A stretch of DNA of 64,000 bases from Microbacteriaceae bacterium (lineage in GTDB: Bacteria > Actinomycetota > Actinomycetes > Actinomycetales > Microbacteriaceae): the NCBI GenBank assembly GCA_009780695.1, contig WQZN01000006.1, positions 1-64,000 on the forward strand. Reading direction: 5' to 3'. Each line of letters opens with the position of its first letter. The first letter of the stretch is position 1. A program made the translations under genes and the position numbers. Shown here piece after piece: positions 27,776-35,394 of the stretch. Below the pieces are notes generated by a model. The model was not told the origin of the DNA. It ran no database searches and saw only the letters and a program-made list of their open reading frames with translations.

Positions 27776-27995
27776 TCATCGATGGGCCGTAATTGCGACG
27801 GACGGCGCATTCCGGGCGATGACACATTTAGGTCTGGACGACTGGGCTGCCGTCGCCGGCCAAGACGAAGAGGAGCTGAGCAACGGACTCGCGACTCTGG
27901 GTCGCTGGGAAGCTCGGGCGGACCCGAGCGGCATTCGGCTCCCGCGCGCGAAGTGCCACGATGACAAGACGATCACCGCGATCTCGTTCAATTGA
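27762..27995 (+). CDS. Small hypothetical protein coupled to the 2H phosphoesterase
   Basis: 77 residues from TTG 27762 or 76 from GTG 27765, overlapping the previous gene by 11-14 nt. No signal or membrane segment; WAVIATDGAFRAMTHLGLDDWAAVAGQDEEELSNGLATLGRW suggests a compact helical fold. It is the third gene in a gntR-2H-small protein unit and the last before the arsenic cargo. Unrecognised; a real gene is likely but not certain because both starts are non-ATG. Confidence 0.55.
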   Translation: MVKSDHRWAVIATDGAFRAMTHLGLDDWAAVAGQDEEELSNGLATLGRWEARADPSGIRLPRAKCHDDKTITAISFN

Positions 27996-28037
27996 ATCGC
28001 AATCCCCGTGCGGAGATGCGGGGTTGGATGCCGCGCG

Positions 28038-28388
28038 CTATCGGACCTGAAGCGCGCCAGCAGCATTCGCCAGCGCATCGCGATTGACCGTGAAGTATGC
28101 CCACTTGCCGCGCTGCTCGCGGGTCACGAGGCCGGCCTCGACGAGCAGTTTCATGTGGTGCGACACGGTCGGCTGCGAGAGACCCACGGGCGCGGTGAGA
28201 TCACAGATGCAGGCTTCCCCGTCATCACTTGCCGCGATCAACGACAGCAGGCGAACTCGATTGGCGTCCGCGAGAGCCTTGAACGTCTTTGCGATGCGCT
28301 CCGCTTCCGCGTGGTCGACTACGGCCGCGGTCAGCGGCGCGCAACACGTCTCCGCATCGTTCGCACGTAGCGGCAGGGTCATCGTCAT
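28038..28388 (-). CDS. arsR: ArsR-family arsenite-responsive repressor
   Basis: 116 residues from ATG 28388 (MTMTLPLRANDAETCCAPL). The winged HTH spans LADANRVRLLSLIAASDDGEACICDLTAPVGLSQPTVSHHMKLLVEAGLV. The As(III)-sensing pair lies in EACICDL, the position of CxC in classical ArsR, and an N-terminal Cys15-Cys16 pair may add a ligand as in actinobacterial ArsR proteins. It diverges from the flavoprotein gene and should repress it. The upstream frame that continues to 30767 is antisense shadow. Confidence 0.92.
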   Translation of the reverse strand: MTMTLPLRANDAETCCAPLTAAVVDHAEAERIAKTFKALADANRVRLLSLIAASDDGEACICDLTAPVGLSQPTVSHHMKLLVEAGLVTREQRGKWAYFTVNRDALANAAGALQVR

Positions 28389-28475
28389 GCAGACATTCTG
28401 ACACATCGGATTGACACTCTTCGATGCGTGGGTCATCCTGTTTACATTCAACCCCATCGATTTGAGGAGATCACT
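28389..28475. promoter_or_regulatory. Divergent arsR / flavoprotein promoter and operator
   Basis: Contains TTGACA (28411-28416) as -35-like element for the plus-strand flavoprotein gene, and an imperfect dyad CATCG-N13-CGATG around it, a plausible ArsR site. GAGGAGA (28464-28470) is the flavoprotein ribosome binding site. A CAGAAT box 6 nt before the arsR ATG could be its -10. Confidence 0.5.
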
Positions 28476-30056
28476 GTGACCGACGCTCTGCCTATCGCGA
28501 TCATCGGCGCCGGCCCACAAGGTCTCGCCGCTGCGGCCCAGTTGCTCGAGCGCGGCATCGAGCCTCTGGTCTTCGAGCGCGGTGCTGCTGCCGGCGCGGC
28601 GGTGACCGATTGGCACGATGTGCGGATGTTCTCCGAGTGGCCCGAGCTCGTCGACGGCCCGGCACGCCGGCTGCTCGAGGGCGCCGGTCAGGAGATCCCG
28701 GCCTCGGGTTTCCCGACGGGTGCCGAGTGGGCGTCGGACTACCTCGTCCCTCTCGCCTCCGCGCTCGGATCGCGTGTTCGCGTCGGCGCGACCGTGACAG
28801 GCGTCGCACGCTCCGGCCGCGACCGCCTTGTCGATGCCGGCCGCGCCGAGGCCCCCTTCGAAGTCCAGGTCACAAATGCTGATGGCTCGGAAGAGCGCAT
28901 CATCGCTCGTGCCGTACTCGACGCGTCCGGCACGTGGTCGCAGCCCAACCCGGCCGGCGCCGCGGGATTGCCCGCTCTCGGTGAGCGCGCCGCGGCCGCG
29001 GACGGTCTGATCAGCTACCGGATCCCGATGGAAACCGAAGCCGATGCCCTCGCCGGCAAGCACGTCGTCGTGATCGGCAGCGGGCACTCGGCATCCCACG
29101 CCGTCATCCGTCTCGCGGCGCTCGTCGAGCGCGCGCCCGGTACTCGGGTGGAGTGGCTGATCCGCCGCGGCACCCCGTCGGGCCTCGCGAGCGAGAACGA
29201 CCAGCTTCCTGAGCGCGGCGCGCTCGGCGGTCGTGCTGCGCAGACCGTCGAGTCGGGTGCGGTGACGCAGGTGCACGGGTTCCGTACTGCCGCATTCGAG
29301 AGCGCGGCCGACAAGCTGACCATCGTCGGCGAGGATGCCACGCGCATCACCGATGTCGACCACGTCATCGCGCTGACCGGCTTCCGCCCCGACACGAGCT
29401 TCCTGTCTGAGCTGCGCGTCTCGCTCGACCCGAGCCTTGAGGCGGTCGCGGACCTCGCTGAGCAGATCGACCCGAACATCCACAGCTGCGGCACGGTTCG
29501 CGCTTCCGGCGTCGTGCAGCTCGCGCAGCCCGAACCTGACTTCTACATCGTCGGCGCGAAGTCGTACGGCCGCGCACCGACGTTCCTCGCGCTGACCGGG
29601 TACGAGCAGGTGCGCAGCATCGTCGCCGAACTCGCCGGCGACCACGCAGCCGCGCTCCGCAACGAACTCGTGCTGCCCGAGTCGGGTGTCTGCGGCGGCG
29701 CCGGCGACTTCGGGGATGCCGGAAGCTGCTGCACCCCGGCCGCGGCGTCCCCGCAGCTCATCGAGCTCGCGCCGAACCTGACGGCGGCGACGCAGCTCAT
29801 CCAGCTTCAGGCGGCATCCGCAGCGTCGTCGTGCTGCGGCTCGGCGTCGGCGGAGCAGGCTGCGACGGAGCAGGCTCCGGCCGCGGCATCGTGCTGCTCC
29901 TCCGCCACAGCAGAATCGGCCGAGCCTGCGGCATCGTCGTGCTGCTCCGCCCCGGCCGCTGAGGTCGCGGCGCCCGCCAGTGCGGCCTCGTGCTGCTCGC
30001 CGGCCGGCGCGCAGTCGATTGAACTCGGCGCGCGCCCCGACACCGTCAACGTCTAG
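28476..30056 (+). CDS. ArsO-like flavin-dependent monooxygenase with C-terminal Cys-Cys repeat tail
   Basis: 526 residues from GTG 28476. The Rossmann FAD motif is AIIGAGPQGLAAAAQL at the N-terminus; a second dinucleotide site is HVVVIGSGHSASHAVI. This is the flavoprotein type found in actinobacterial arsenic operons (ArsO-like; precise reaction unproven). From about residue 400 the protein becomes an Ala/Ser/Glu-rich tail holding five Cys-Cys pairs (418-419, 453-454, 473-474, 489-490, 506-507), mostly as SSCC or ASCC, plus Cys406. These look like soft-metal, probably As(III), ligands. The next gene starts 3 nt after the stop. Confidence 0.82.
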   Translation: MTDALPIAIIGAGPQGLAAAAQLLERGIEPLVFERGAAAGAAVTDWHDVRMFSEWPELVDGPARRLLEGAGQEIPASGFPTGAEWASDYLVPLASALGSRVRVGATVTGVARSGRDRLVDAGRAEAPFEVQVTNADGSEERIIARAVLDASGTWSQPNPAGAAGLPALGERAAAADGLISYRIPMETEADALAGKHVVVIGSGHSASHAVIRLAALVERAPGTRVEWLIRRGTPSGLASENDQLPERGALGGRAAQTVESGAVTQVHGFRTAAFESAADKLTIVGEDATRITDVDHVIALTGFRPDTSFLSELRVSLDPSLEAVADLAEQIDPNIHSCGTVRASGVVQLAQPEPDFYIVGAKSYGRAPTFLALTGYEQVRSIVAELAGDHAAALRNELVLPESGVCGGAGDFGDAGSCCTPAAASPQLIELAPNLTAATQLIQLQAASAASSCCGSASAEQAATEQAPAAASCCSSATAESAEPAASSCCSAPAAEVAAPASAASCCSPAGAQSIELGARPDTVNV

Positions 30057-30059
30057 GCG

Positions 30060-31265
30060 ATGGAGCGCCGCCGACTGACAGGGGTGCTCGTCGCACTCTG
30101 CGTCACCGAGATCGTCAGCTACGGCGCGCTGTACTACGCGTTCACGGTGCTGGCGCCGCGGATCGCACACGACACCGGCTGGTCGACGTTCGGCATCACG
30201 GCAGCATTCTCGGCAGGCAGCTTGCTTGGCGCACTCGCCGGCATCCCGGTCGGGCGCATCATCCAGCGGCGCGGGCCACGGCCGGTCATGGTGCTCGGCA
30301 GCATCCTCGCGGCCGTGGCGGTCACCGCCGTGGCCCTGGCGCCGAGCCTCGCGGCTTTCTTCGTCGCATGGCTCGTCGTCGGGGCGGCGACCTCCGGCTT
30401 GTACTACCCGCCTGCGTTCGCCGCCCTCACCGGCTGGTTCGGCGAGCGACGCGTACAAGCCATCACGACGCTCACCCTCGCGGCCGGCTTCGCTTCGACG
30501 ATCTTCGCCCCGGTGACGAATGCCCTCGCCGACCGCCTCGGCTGGCGCGGCGCCTATCTCGTTCTCGCCGGCATCGTGTTGGTCGTCAATCTGCCGGCGC
30601 ACGCCTTCGCTCTCCGGCTGCCCTGGACGGTGCGCGAGACCTCCGCACGGGTTACGGATCGCGAGATCATCTCCAGCCGCCCGTTCGTCCTGCTGTCGAC
30701 CTCGGGAACACTCATGTCGTTCGTGAGCTACGCCTCCCTCGTCGCCTTGCCGGTCCTGTTCATGCACCGTGGGGCGAGCCCGGCCCTGGCCGCATGGGCG
30801 ATCGGGCTCAGCGGCGCCGGCCAGGTCGCCGGGCGAGTGATCTACCCGGGGCTTGCGAACAGGCTCCGCCCGATCTCGCGCGCGGTCGTCGTGATCGGGC
30901 TGCTCGCAGTAACGGTCCTGGCGCTCGCAGTCATCCCCGGCCCCGACTGGCTCCTAGTCACCATCGCGATCATCGCGGGCGCATCGCGCGGGCTCTTCAC
31001 ACTTGTCAATGCGACGCTGGTCGCGGATCTGTGGGGGCCGGCGCGCTACGCGAGTGTGAGCGGTGTCTACAACGCGCCGCTGTCGGCCGCGGGCGCGCTC
31101 GCGCCGGGCATCGGCTCGGGCATCGCCGCGCTGAGCGGGGGCTACCCAGCGTTGTTCGCGATCCTGGCCGGCGTCGCGGCATCCGCATCGGTGATCGCCG
31201 TTTTCGCAGGTCGAGGCTCGCAGAGATCAGCGGCGCCGACGAGTCTCGCCGGCGCGCTCGACTGA
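30060..31265 (+). CDS. MFS transporter of the arsenic island
   Basis: 401 residues, 12 predicted membrane helices, no signal peptide. MFS motif A-like GRIIQRRGPRPVMVLG follows helix 2. Separated from the flavoprotein gene by 3 nt and surely co-transcribed, so it probably exports the flavoprotein's product or an arsenical. MFS exporters of arsenite and organoarsenicals (ArsK, ArsJ and others) are known, but I cannot place this one in any of those families. Confidence 0.85.
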   Translation: MERRRLTGVLVALCVTEIVSYGALYYAFTVLAPRIAHDTGWSTFGITAAFSAGSLLGALAGIPVGRIIQRRGPRPVMVLGSILAAVAVTAVALAPSLAAFFVAWLVVGAATSGLYYPPAFAALTGWFGERRVQAITTLTLAAGFASTIFAPVTNALADRLGWRGAYLVLAGIVLVVNLPAHAFALRLPWTVRETSARVTDREIISSRPFVLLSTSGTLMSFVSYASLVALPVLFMHRGASPALAAWAIGLSGAGQVAGRVIYPGLANRLRPISRAVVVIGLLAVTVLALAVIPGPDWLLVTIAIIAGASRGLFTLVNATLVADLWGPARYASVSGVYNAPLSAAGALAPGIGSGIAALSGGYPALFAILAGVAASASVIAVFAGRGSQRSAAPTSLAGALD

Positions 31266-31268
31266 GCT

Positions 31269-31592
31269 TCAGCTCGCCAATGGCTGGGCGGGGTCGGCCG
31301 TGGTGATCAGCTCGATGGGTTTGGCCAGCGTGAGCGATGCCGACCATTCGACGGGCTCCACGCTGTTGCGCTGCGCGGCCAGCGCATGCAGGTGCTGGCG
31401 ACACGCGTGCTCGGCCATGACCGGCAAATAGGTCACCACCGACGCGTGCGACGACAGCCTGTGGTGCGCTTCATGCAGCGCTTCCTCAACGGTCGCCCTG
31501 TCGAAGACACCGGCGAACTCCTCGGCAAGACGGTCGAGTGCGTTCGTCAACGCGAGCTCCTGATCGAGCGGTGTCTCACTGTGGGACCCCAT
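31269..31592 (-). CDS. Small helical protein next to ArsR-ArsC (three-helix dimerisation type)
   Basis: 107 residues from ATG 31592, chosen because AAGGGTGAGG precedes it; GTG 31601 would add three residues. The N-terminal part (NALDRLAEEFAGVFDRATVEEALHEAHHRL, then MAEHACRQHLHALAA) looks like a three-helix bundle seen as a separate protein or N-terminal domain with actinobacterial arsenate reductases. The start is 18 nt downstream of the ArsR-ArsC stop, in one unit. Role uncertain. Confidence 0.72.
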   Translation of the reverse strand: MGSHSETPLDQELALTNALDRLAEEFAGVFDRATVEEALHEAHHRLSSHASVVTYLPVMAEHACRQHLHALAAQRNSVEPVEWSASLTLAKPIELITTADPAQPLAS

Positions 31593-31609
31593 CGTCCTCA
31601 CCCTTCTGC

Positions 31610-32278
31610 TCAGGCCGCGGTCACCCGGGGCGCCAGCTCGTCGATGCGTTCGGCGAGCAGCTTGTACGCGTGTTCGAAGGCGTCGGGCGTGCCTTCCGGG
31701 ACGGGGTCGGGCACCGACCAGTGCAGGCCTTCAGCCCCCAGTTCCTCGTGCGCGCGGTCGCACACGGTGATGACCAGGTCGCGCGGGCCGAGCACTGAGT
31801 TGAGTGAATGCGGCGACAGCTCGGGCGGCTTCATGCCGTGGCGCCGCATCAGTTCGAACGTCTCGTCCGCGATGCGGTCGGCCGGGTGCGTGCCTGCGGA
31901 TGCCGACGGCACCGGGCTCACGGTGCGCCATAAGGCGTCGGCGAGCTGGCTACGTGCGGTGTTGGCGGTGCACACGAAGACGACGCGCGGCACCGCGATC
32001 GACGCCCCGGGCAGCAGGCCACCGAAGGCGCGGCGCCGGAGCTTCAGATAGCTGCGTCGGCGGTCCGCCTCCGAGCGGTGGCGCGAGATGACGCCCGCTT
32101 TCTCGAGCACGCGCAGGTGGTGCGCCACGAGGTTCGATGCCATGCCCAACTCGGTCTGCAGCTCGAGTGGCGATTTGTCGCCGAGAACCAGCTGGTCCGC
32201 GATGGCAAGGCGCGCAGGGTCCCCAAGCGCCGCATGGACGGCTGCCCTGCGCGCCAAGTCATTTCGCTCAGTGTTCAT
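31610..32278 (-). CDS. ArsR-ArsC fusion: repressor plus arsenate reductase domain
   Basis: 222 residues. Residues 1-85 form an ArsR-type winged HTH (LGDPARLAIADQLVLGDKSPLELQTELGMASNLVAHHLRVLEKAGVI). Residues 96-222 are a low-molecular-weight phosphatase fold with the reductase signature C103-x5-R109 (FVCTANTARS) and a DP acid motif (WSVPDPVPEG). One protein would thus both sense and reduce arsenate-derived arsenic. It diverges from the aquaporin gene; the operator-like palindrome between them is a likely autoregulatory site. Confidence 0.9.
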   Translation of the reverse strand: MNTERNDLARRAAVHAALGDPARLAIADQLVLGDKSPLELQTELGMASNLVAHHLRVLEKAGVISRHRSEADRRRSYLKLRRRAFGGLLPGASIAVPRVVFVCTANTARSQLADALWRTVSPVPSASAGTHPADRIADETFELMRRHGMKPPELSPHSLNSVLGPRDLVITVCDRAHEELGAEGLHWSVPDPVPEGTPDAFEHAYKLLAERIDELAPRVTAA

Positions 32279-32280
32279 TG

Positions 32281-32294
32281 AGTCAAGTTTGACT
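32281..32294. promoter_or_regulatory. Palindromic operator between arsR-arsC fusion and aquaporin
   Basis: AGTCAA-GT-TTGACT: perfect 6-bp arms, 2-nt centre, placed 2 nt upstream of the fusion gene's ATG. TTGACT reads as a -35 element in both directions, so an ArsR dimer here would block both promoters. Confidence 0.65.
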
Positions 32295-32324
32295 GACGGT
32301 CCTATGGGATGTCAACCTAGTCGC

Positions 32325-33038
32325 GTGAGCACACCGACCCCTCTCTGGCGCCGCGCCCTGGCCGAATTCATCGGAACAGGGCTCCTTGTCGCAGTAGTTG
32401 CCGGCTCCGGCATCGCCGCCCAGCAGTTATCGCCGCACGACGTCGGCCTCGAGTTGCTCGAGAACTCGATCGCGACGGCGCTCGGCCTGGCCGTGCTCAT
32501 CCTGATGCTCGGGCCGATTTCAGGCGCGCACTTCAACCCGGTCGTGACGCTGGCGGATGCCGTACTCGGCGGACGCCCCTGGCGGGATGTCGCGCCGTAT
32601 CTGCTGGCGCAGGTCATCGGCGGCATCGGGGGCGCAGAACTCGCCAATGCGATGTTCGGGGCAGGCGTCCGACTGTCGTCCCATCATCGATCGACGAGTG
32701 GTCACCAGATCGGAGAAGTCGTTGCGACCGCGGTGCTCGTTCTGCTGATCTTCATGCTGGTCCGCACCGGCCAGACTGCGGCAGCTCCCGCGGCCGTGGG
32801 AGCGTACATCGGCGCCGCCTACTGGTTCACCTCGTCGACGTCGTTCGCCAACCCGGCGGTCACCGTCGGGCGCATCTTCACGGATACCTTCGCCGGTATC
32901 GCACCGCTGTCCGCTCCGGGGTTCATCGCCGCTCAGCTCGTGGGCGCCGCGGTCGGCCTGGGCCTCCTCATCCTTCTGATCCCGTCGCCGCGCGTGAACG
33001 CCGCCGACGCCGTCGTCCCCGAAAGGACCCTCTCGTGA
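32325..33038 (+). CDS. MIP/aquaporin family channel
   Basis: 237 residues from GTG 32325, six hydrophobic segments. The two pore loops are SGAHFNPVVTLAD (NPV instead of NPA) and SFANPAVTVGR (NPA). Aquaglyceroporins conduct uncharged As(OH)3; in Sinorhizobium AqpS replaces an arsenite pump, letting arsenite made by ArsC flow out. Position between two arsenate reductase genes and absence of ArsB/Acr3 suggest the same role here. It overlaps the following flavoenzyme gene by 4 nt (GTGA). Confidence 0.9.
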   Translation: MSTPTPLWRRALAEFIGTGLLVAVVAGSGIAAQQLSPHDVGLELLENSIATALGLAVLILMLGPISGAHFNPVVTLADAVLGGRPWRDVAPYLLAQVIGGIGGAELANAMFGAGVRLSSHHRSTSGHQIGEVVATAVLVLLIFMLVRTGQTAAAPAAVGAYIGAAYWFTSSTSFANPAVTVGRIFTDTFAGIAPLSAPGFIAAQLVGAAVGLGLLILLIPSPRVNAADAVVPERTLS

Positions 33039-34414
33039 CTCACTTGATCGCCATCGGCGGCAGCGACGCCGGCATCTCCGCCGCCCTGCGCGCCCGAGAA
33101 CTGGACCCCTCCGTCGACGTCACCGTCGTCGTCGCCGATCGCTACCCGAACTTCTCGATCTGCGGAATCCCCTACTACTTCTCCGGCGAAGTGCAGCCGT
33201 GGCAGTCGCTTGCGCACCGCACCTCTGCCGATCTTGAAGCGACGGGCATGAACCTGCGCCTTGACACCTGGGCCACGGACATCGACGTTGCCGGGCGCAA
33301 GCTCGCCGTTCGGAACCCGGACGGCACGACCGAGCAGTTGCCGTACGACGAGCTCGTCGTCGGAACCGGCGCACTGCCGTCCCACGCAGGCATCACCGGG
33401 CTCGAGGGCCTGGGACCGGACGACGGAGTCCACGTCATGCACTCCATGGGCGACACCTTCGCCCTCGACAAGCACCTCGACGAACGAGACTCGAAGTCCG
33501 CCATCATCGTCGGCGCCGGCTATGTCGGGCTCGAGATGGCAGAGGCCTTCACAGTGCGCGGACTCAAAGTCACCCAGATCCAGCGCGGGCCGGAGGTGCT
33601 CTCGACCCTCGACCCCGAACTCGCTCGCGTCGTACGCGCCGAGCTCGACAGCAATGGCGTCGAGGTGGTCACCGACACCACGGTGAACGCAATCGAGAAG
33701 ACGAGCGCCGGAATCACCGTCGCCGGCACGCACCGCGGCGAGCCCTTCGCCCGCACTGCCGACCTCGTGCTCGTCGTCGTCGGCGTGCGCCCCAACACGG
33801 AACTGCTCGAGCGCGCGGGCGCGAGCCTCGGAGCCGGTGGCGCAGTCGTCGTCGACGCGGGCATGCGCACCGGGCTCCCCCACGTGTATTCGGCCGGCGA
33901 CGGCACGGTCACGCACCACCGTCTGCTCGGCGTCACCTACCTGCCGCTCGGCACGACCGCGCACAAACAGGGCCGCGTCGCCGGCGAGAACGCGCTGGGT
34001 GGGGATGCCCGCTTCGCCGGCTCCGTCGGCACACAGGTCGTCAAAGTCTTCGATGTCGTAGCGGCACGCACCGGGCTGCGCGACCGCGACGCCGGGGGCT
34101 ACAGCCCGCTTACCGTCGCGGCATCCGCAGACGATCACAAGCGCTACTACCCGGGCGCCCACCCGATCGACTTCCGCATCACCGGTGACACGCGCGACGG
34201 CCGCCTTCTCGGCGCGCAGCTCGTCGGCCGCCTCGGCACCGAGGTTTCCAAGCGTGTCGACACGTTCGCCACAGCGCTCTACGCCGGGCTCACGGTCGAG
34301 CAGGTCAGCGAACTCGACCTCTCCTACACTCCTCCGCTCGGCTCGCCGTGGGATGCCGTCCAGGCCGCAACCCAGGCGTGGGAGCGCACTCACCGCGAAG
34401 GACTCACCGCATGA
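33035..34414 (+). CDS. FAD-dependent pyridine nucleotide-disulfide oxidoreductase (CoA-disulfide reductase/NADH oxidase type)
   Basis: 459 residues from GTG 33035. N-terminal FAD motif IAIGGSDAGISAALRARE, single redox cysteine in NFSICGIPYYFSG (Cys43 position of CoA-disulfide reductases), NAD(P) motif IIVGAGYVGLEMAEAF, FAD-ribityl motif YSAGDGTV, and a C-terminal dimerisation domain. Coupled to aquaporin upstream and arsC downstream (4-nt overlaps at both ends). It may keep low-molecular-weight thiols reduced for ArsC; this is inference from position. Confidence 0.88.
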   Translation: MTHLIAIGGSDAGISAALRARELDPSVDVTVVVADRYPNFSICGIPYYFSGEVQPWQSLAHRTSADLEATGMNLRLDTWATDIDVAGRKLAVRNPDGTTEQLPYDELVVGTGALPSHAGITGLEGLGPDDGVHVMHSMGDTFALDKHLDERDSKSAIIVGAGYVGLEMAEAFTVRGLKVTQIQRGPEVLSTLDPELARVVRAELDSNGVEVVTDTTVNAIEKTSAGITVAGTHRGEPFARTADLVLVVVGVRPNTELLERAGASLGAGGAVVVDAGMRTGLPHVYSAGDGTVTHHRLLGVTYLPLGTTAHKQGRVAGENALGGDARFAGSVGTQVVKVFDVVAARTGLRDRDAGGYSPLTVAASADDHKRYYPGAHPIDFRITGDTRDGRLLGAQLVGRLGTEVSKRVDTFATALYAGLTVEQVSELDLSYTPPLGSPWDAVQAATQAWERTHREGLTA

Positions 34415-34830
34415 ACAAGCCCGTCATCCTCTTCATGTGCCAGCACAATGCCGGCCGCTCGCAGCTCGGCGCTGCGCTGATGGAGCTGCAGGCCGGCAAC
34501 CGCTACGAAGTCCGCTCAGCCGGCCTCGCGCCCGCCGACCACGTCAACGAAGCCGGAGCCGAATCGCTGCGCGAGCTCGGCAAAGAAATCGGCGACCGCG
34601 TACCGCGACGTGTCACCGAGGCGGATCTGCGCGAGGCCGATGTGGTCGTAGCCATGAAGCCAGGACTCGAGCTGCCGGTCGCGCCGTCCGGCCGTCTCAT
34701 CGAGTGGTCGTTCCCCAATCCGGAGAACTGGGACCTCGACGGCATTCGCCCGCTGCGCGATGCCATCGCCGCGGCGATCGCCGAACTCGACCACGAGCTC
34801 CGCGACCTGCCCTTGCGTGAGGAACGCTGA
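34411..34830 (+). CDS. arsC: Arsenate reductase, low-molecular-weight phosphatase type
   Basis: 139 residues from ATG 34411 (overlaps the previous stop, ATGA). The catalytic P-loop is C10-x5-R16 (FMCQHNAGRS). Reduces arsenate to arsenite, in actinobacteria usually through mycothiol/mycoredoxin. Unlike the fused ArsC domain, the usual DP general-acid motif reads FPNPENWD, so the acid residue is either replaced or shifted. A hairpin follows the stop directly. Confidence 0.9.
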   Translation: MNKPVILFMCQHNAGRSQLGAALMELQAGNRYEVRSAGLAPADHVNEAGAESLRELGKEIGDRVPRRVTEADLREADVVVAMKPGLELPVAPSGRLIEWSFPNPENWDLDGIRPLRDAIAAAIAELDHELRDLPLREER

Positions 34831-34863
34831 CGAAAAGTGTCTCGACCGGTCAGCACCTTTTCG
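34831..34863 (+). terminator. Hairpin after arsC
   Basis: CGAAAAGTG (34831-34839) pairs with CACCTTTTCG (34854-34863) with one bulged C; the loop holds the palindrome GACCGGTC. It starts at the first base after the stop codon; the TTTT in the descending arm may serve as the U-tract. Confidence 0.5.
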
Positions 34864-35394
34864 ACGTGCCATGCACGCAGCGTGACCCACGAGTGACACA
34901 TCAGAAGAGCGGCCCTCGCCGGGAGGCAGCTCCGAGGAACGGGGTTCCTCGGAGCAGCGGACCAGGCTGGGTACGAACGCCCACACGCTCGCGTCAAGGG
35001 CGCTGCGCGTCGCTTCGCGATCGAGCACGCTCGACCCTTGACCCGGCTGCACACCGAGACTGACGCAGCTCGCAGGCAGCGACCTGTCGACAGGACAGGC
35101 GACTCGCGGCGTGTTTGGTGAGAACTTTCCGTACTGACTCAAGCGCGGCTCCGCCGCGCGGTGCGCAGCGGGCCGCGCTCCTGGTCGCAAGCTCCCGTCG
35201 CGCACCCCGCTGCGCACCCTGGCCGAGCTGCAGCGAAGCACACGAAGTGACACCCGTTCGCCTTCAGCCGGCCCCGCTTTGACCGACGCTGCCTGGGACA
35301 GCCACAGGACAGTTGCAACCAGCTCAGGTCTGTGCAGCGCGTCGCTTTCGGTGCGTAGAAACCCCGAAAATCCGCGGAATTCCGGGGTTCCTAG
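34864..35394. other. Non-coding right end of the AICE, dense in inverted repeats
   Basis: No credible gene in 530 bp. Perfect dyads: 34929-34940 with 34944-34955 (12 bp, 3-nt loop); 34993-35000 with 35035-35042 (8 bp) enclosing TCGAGC/GCTCGA (35021-35034); palindrome CCTGTCGACAGG (35083-35094); GCGCGG/CCGCGC (35143-35159); 35160-35172 with 35206-35218 (13 bp, 33-nt spacer); AACCCCG/CGGGGTT (35360-35389) next to attR. Candidate functions are replication origin, conjugal transfer (clt) locus, or integrase arm sites; none is proven. Confidence 0.6.

Noticed and set aside
29700-30030. DNA minisatellite or CRISPR at the repeated CC-coding segments
   Set aside because: Repeats are irregular at DNA level and lie in frame within the flavoprotein; they are protein repeats.
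28389-30767. Upstream extension of the arsR frame to a 909-codon protein
   Set aside because: The extra part is antisense to the flavoprotein and MFS genes and lacks any domain; arsR proper starts at 28388.
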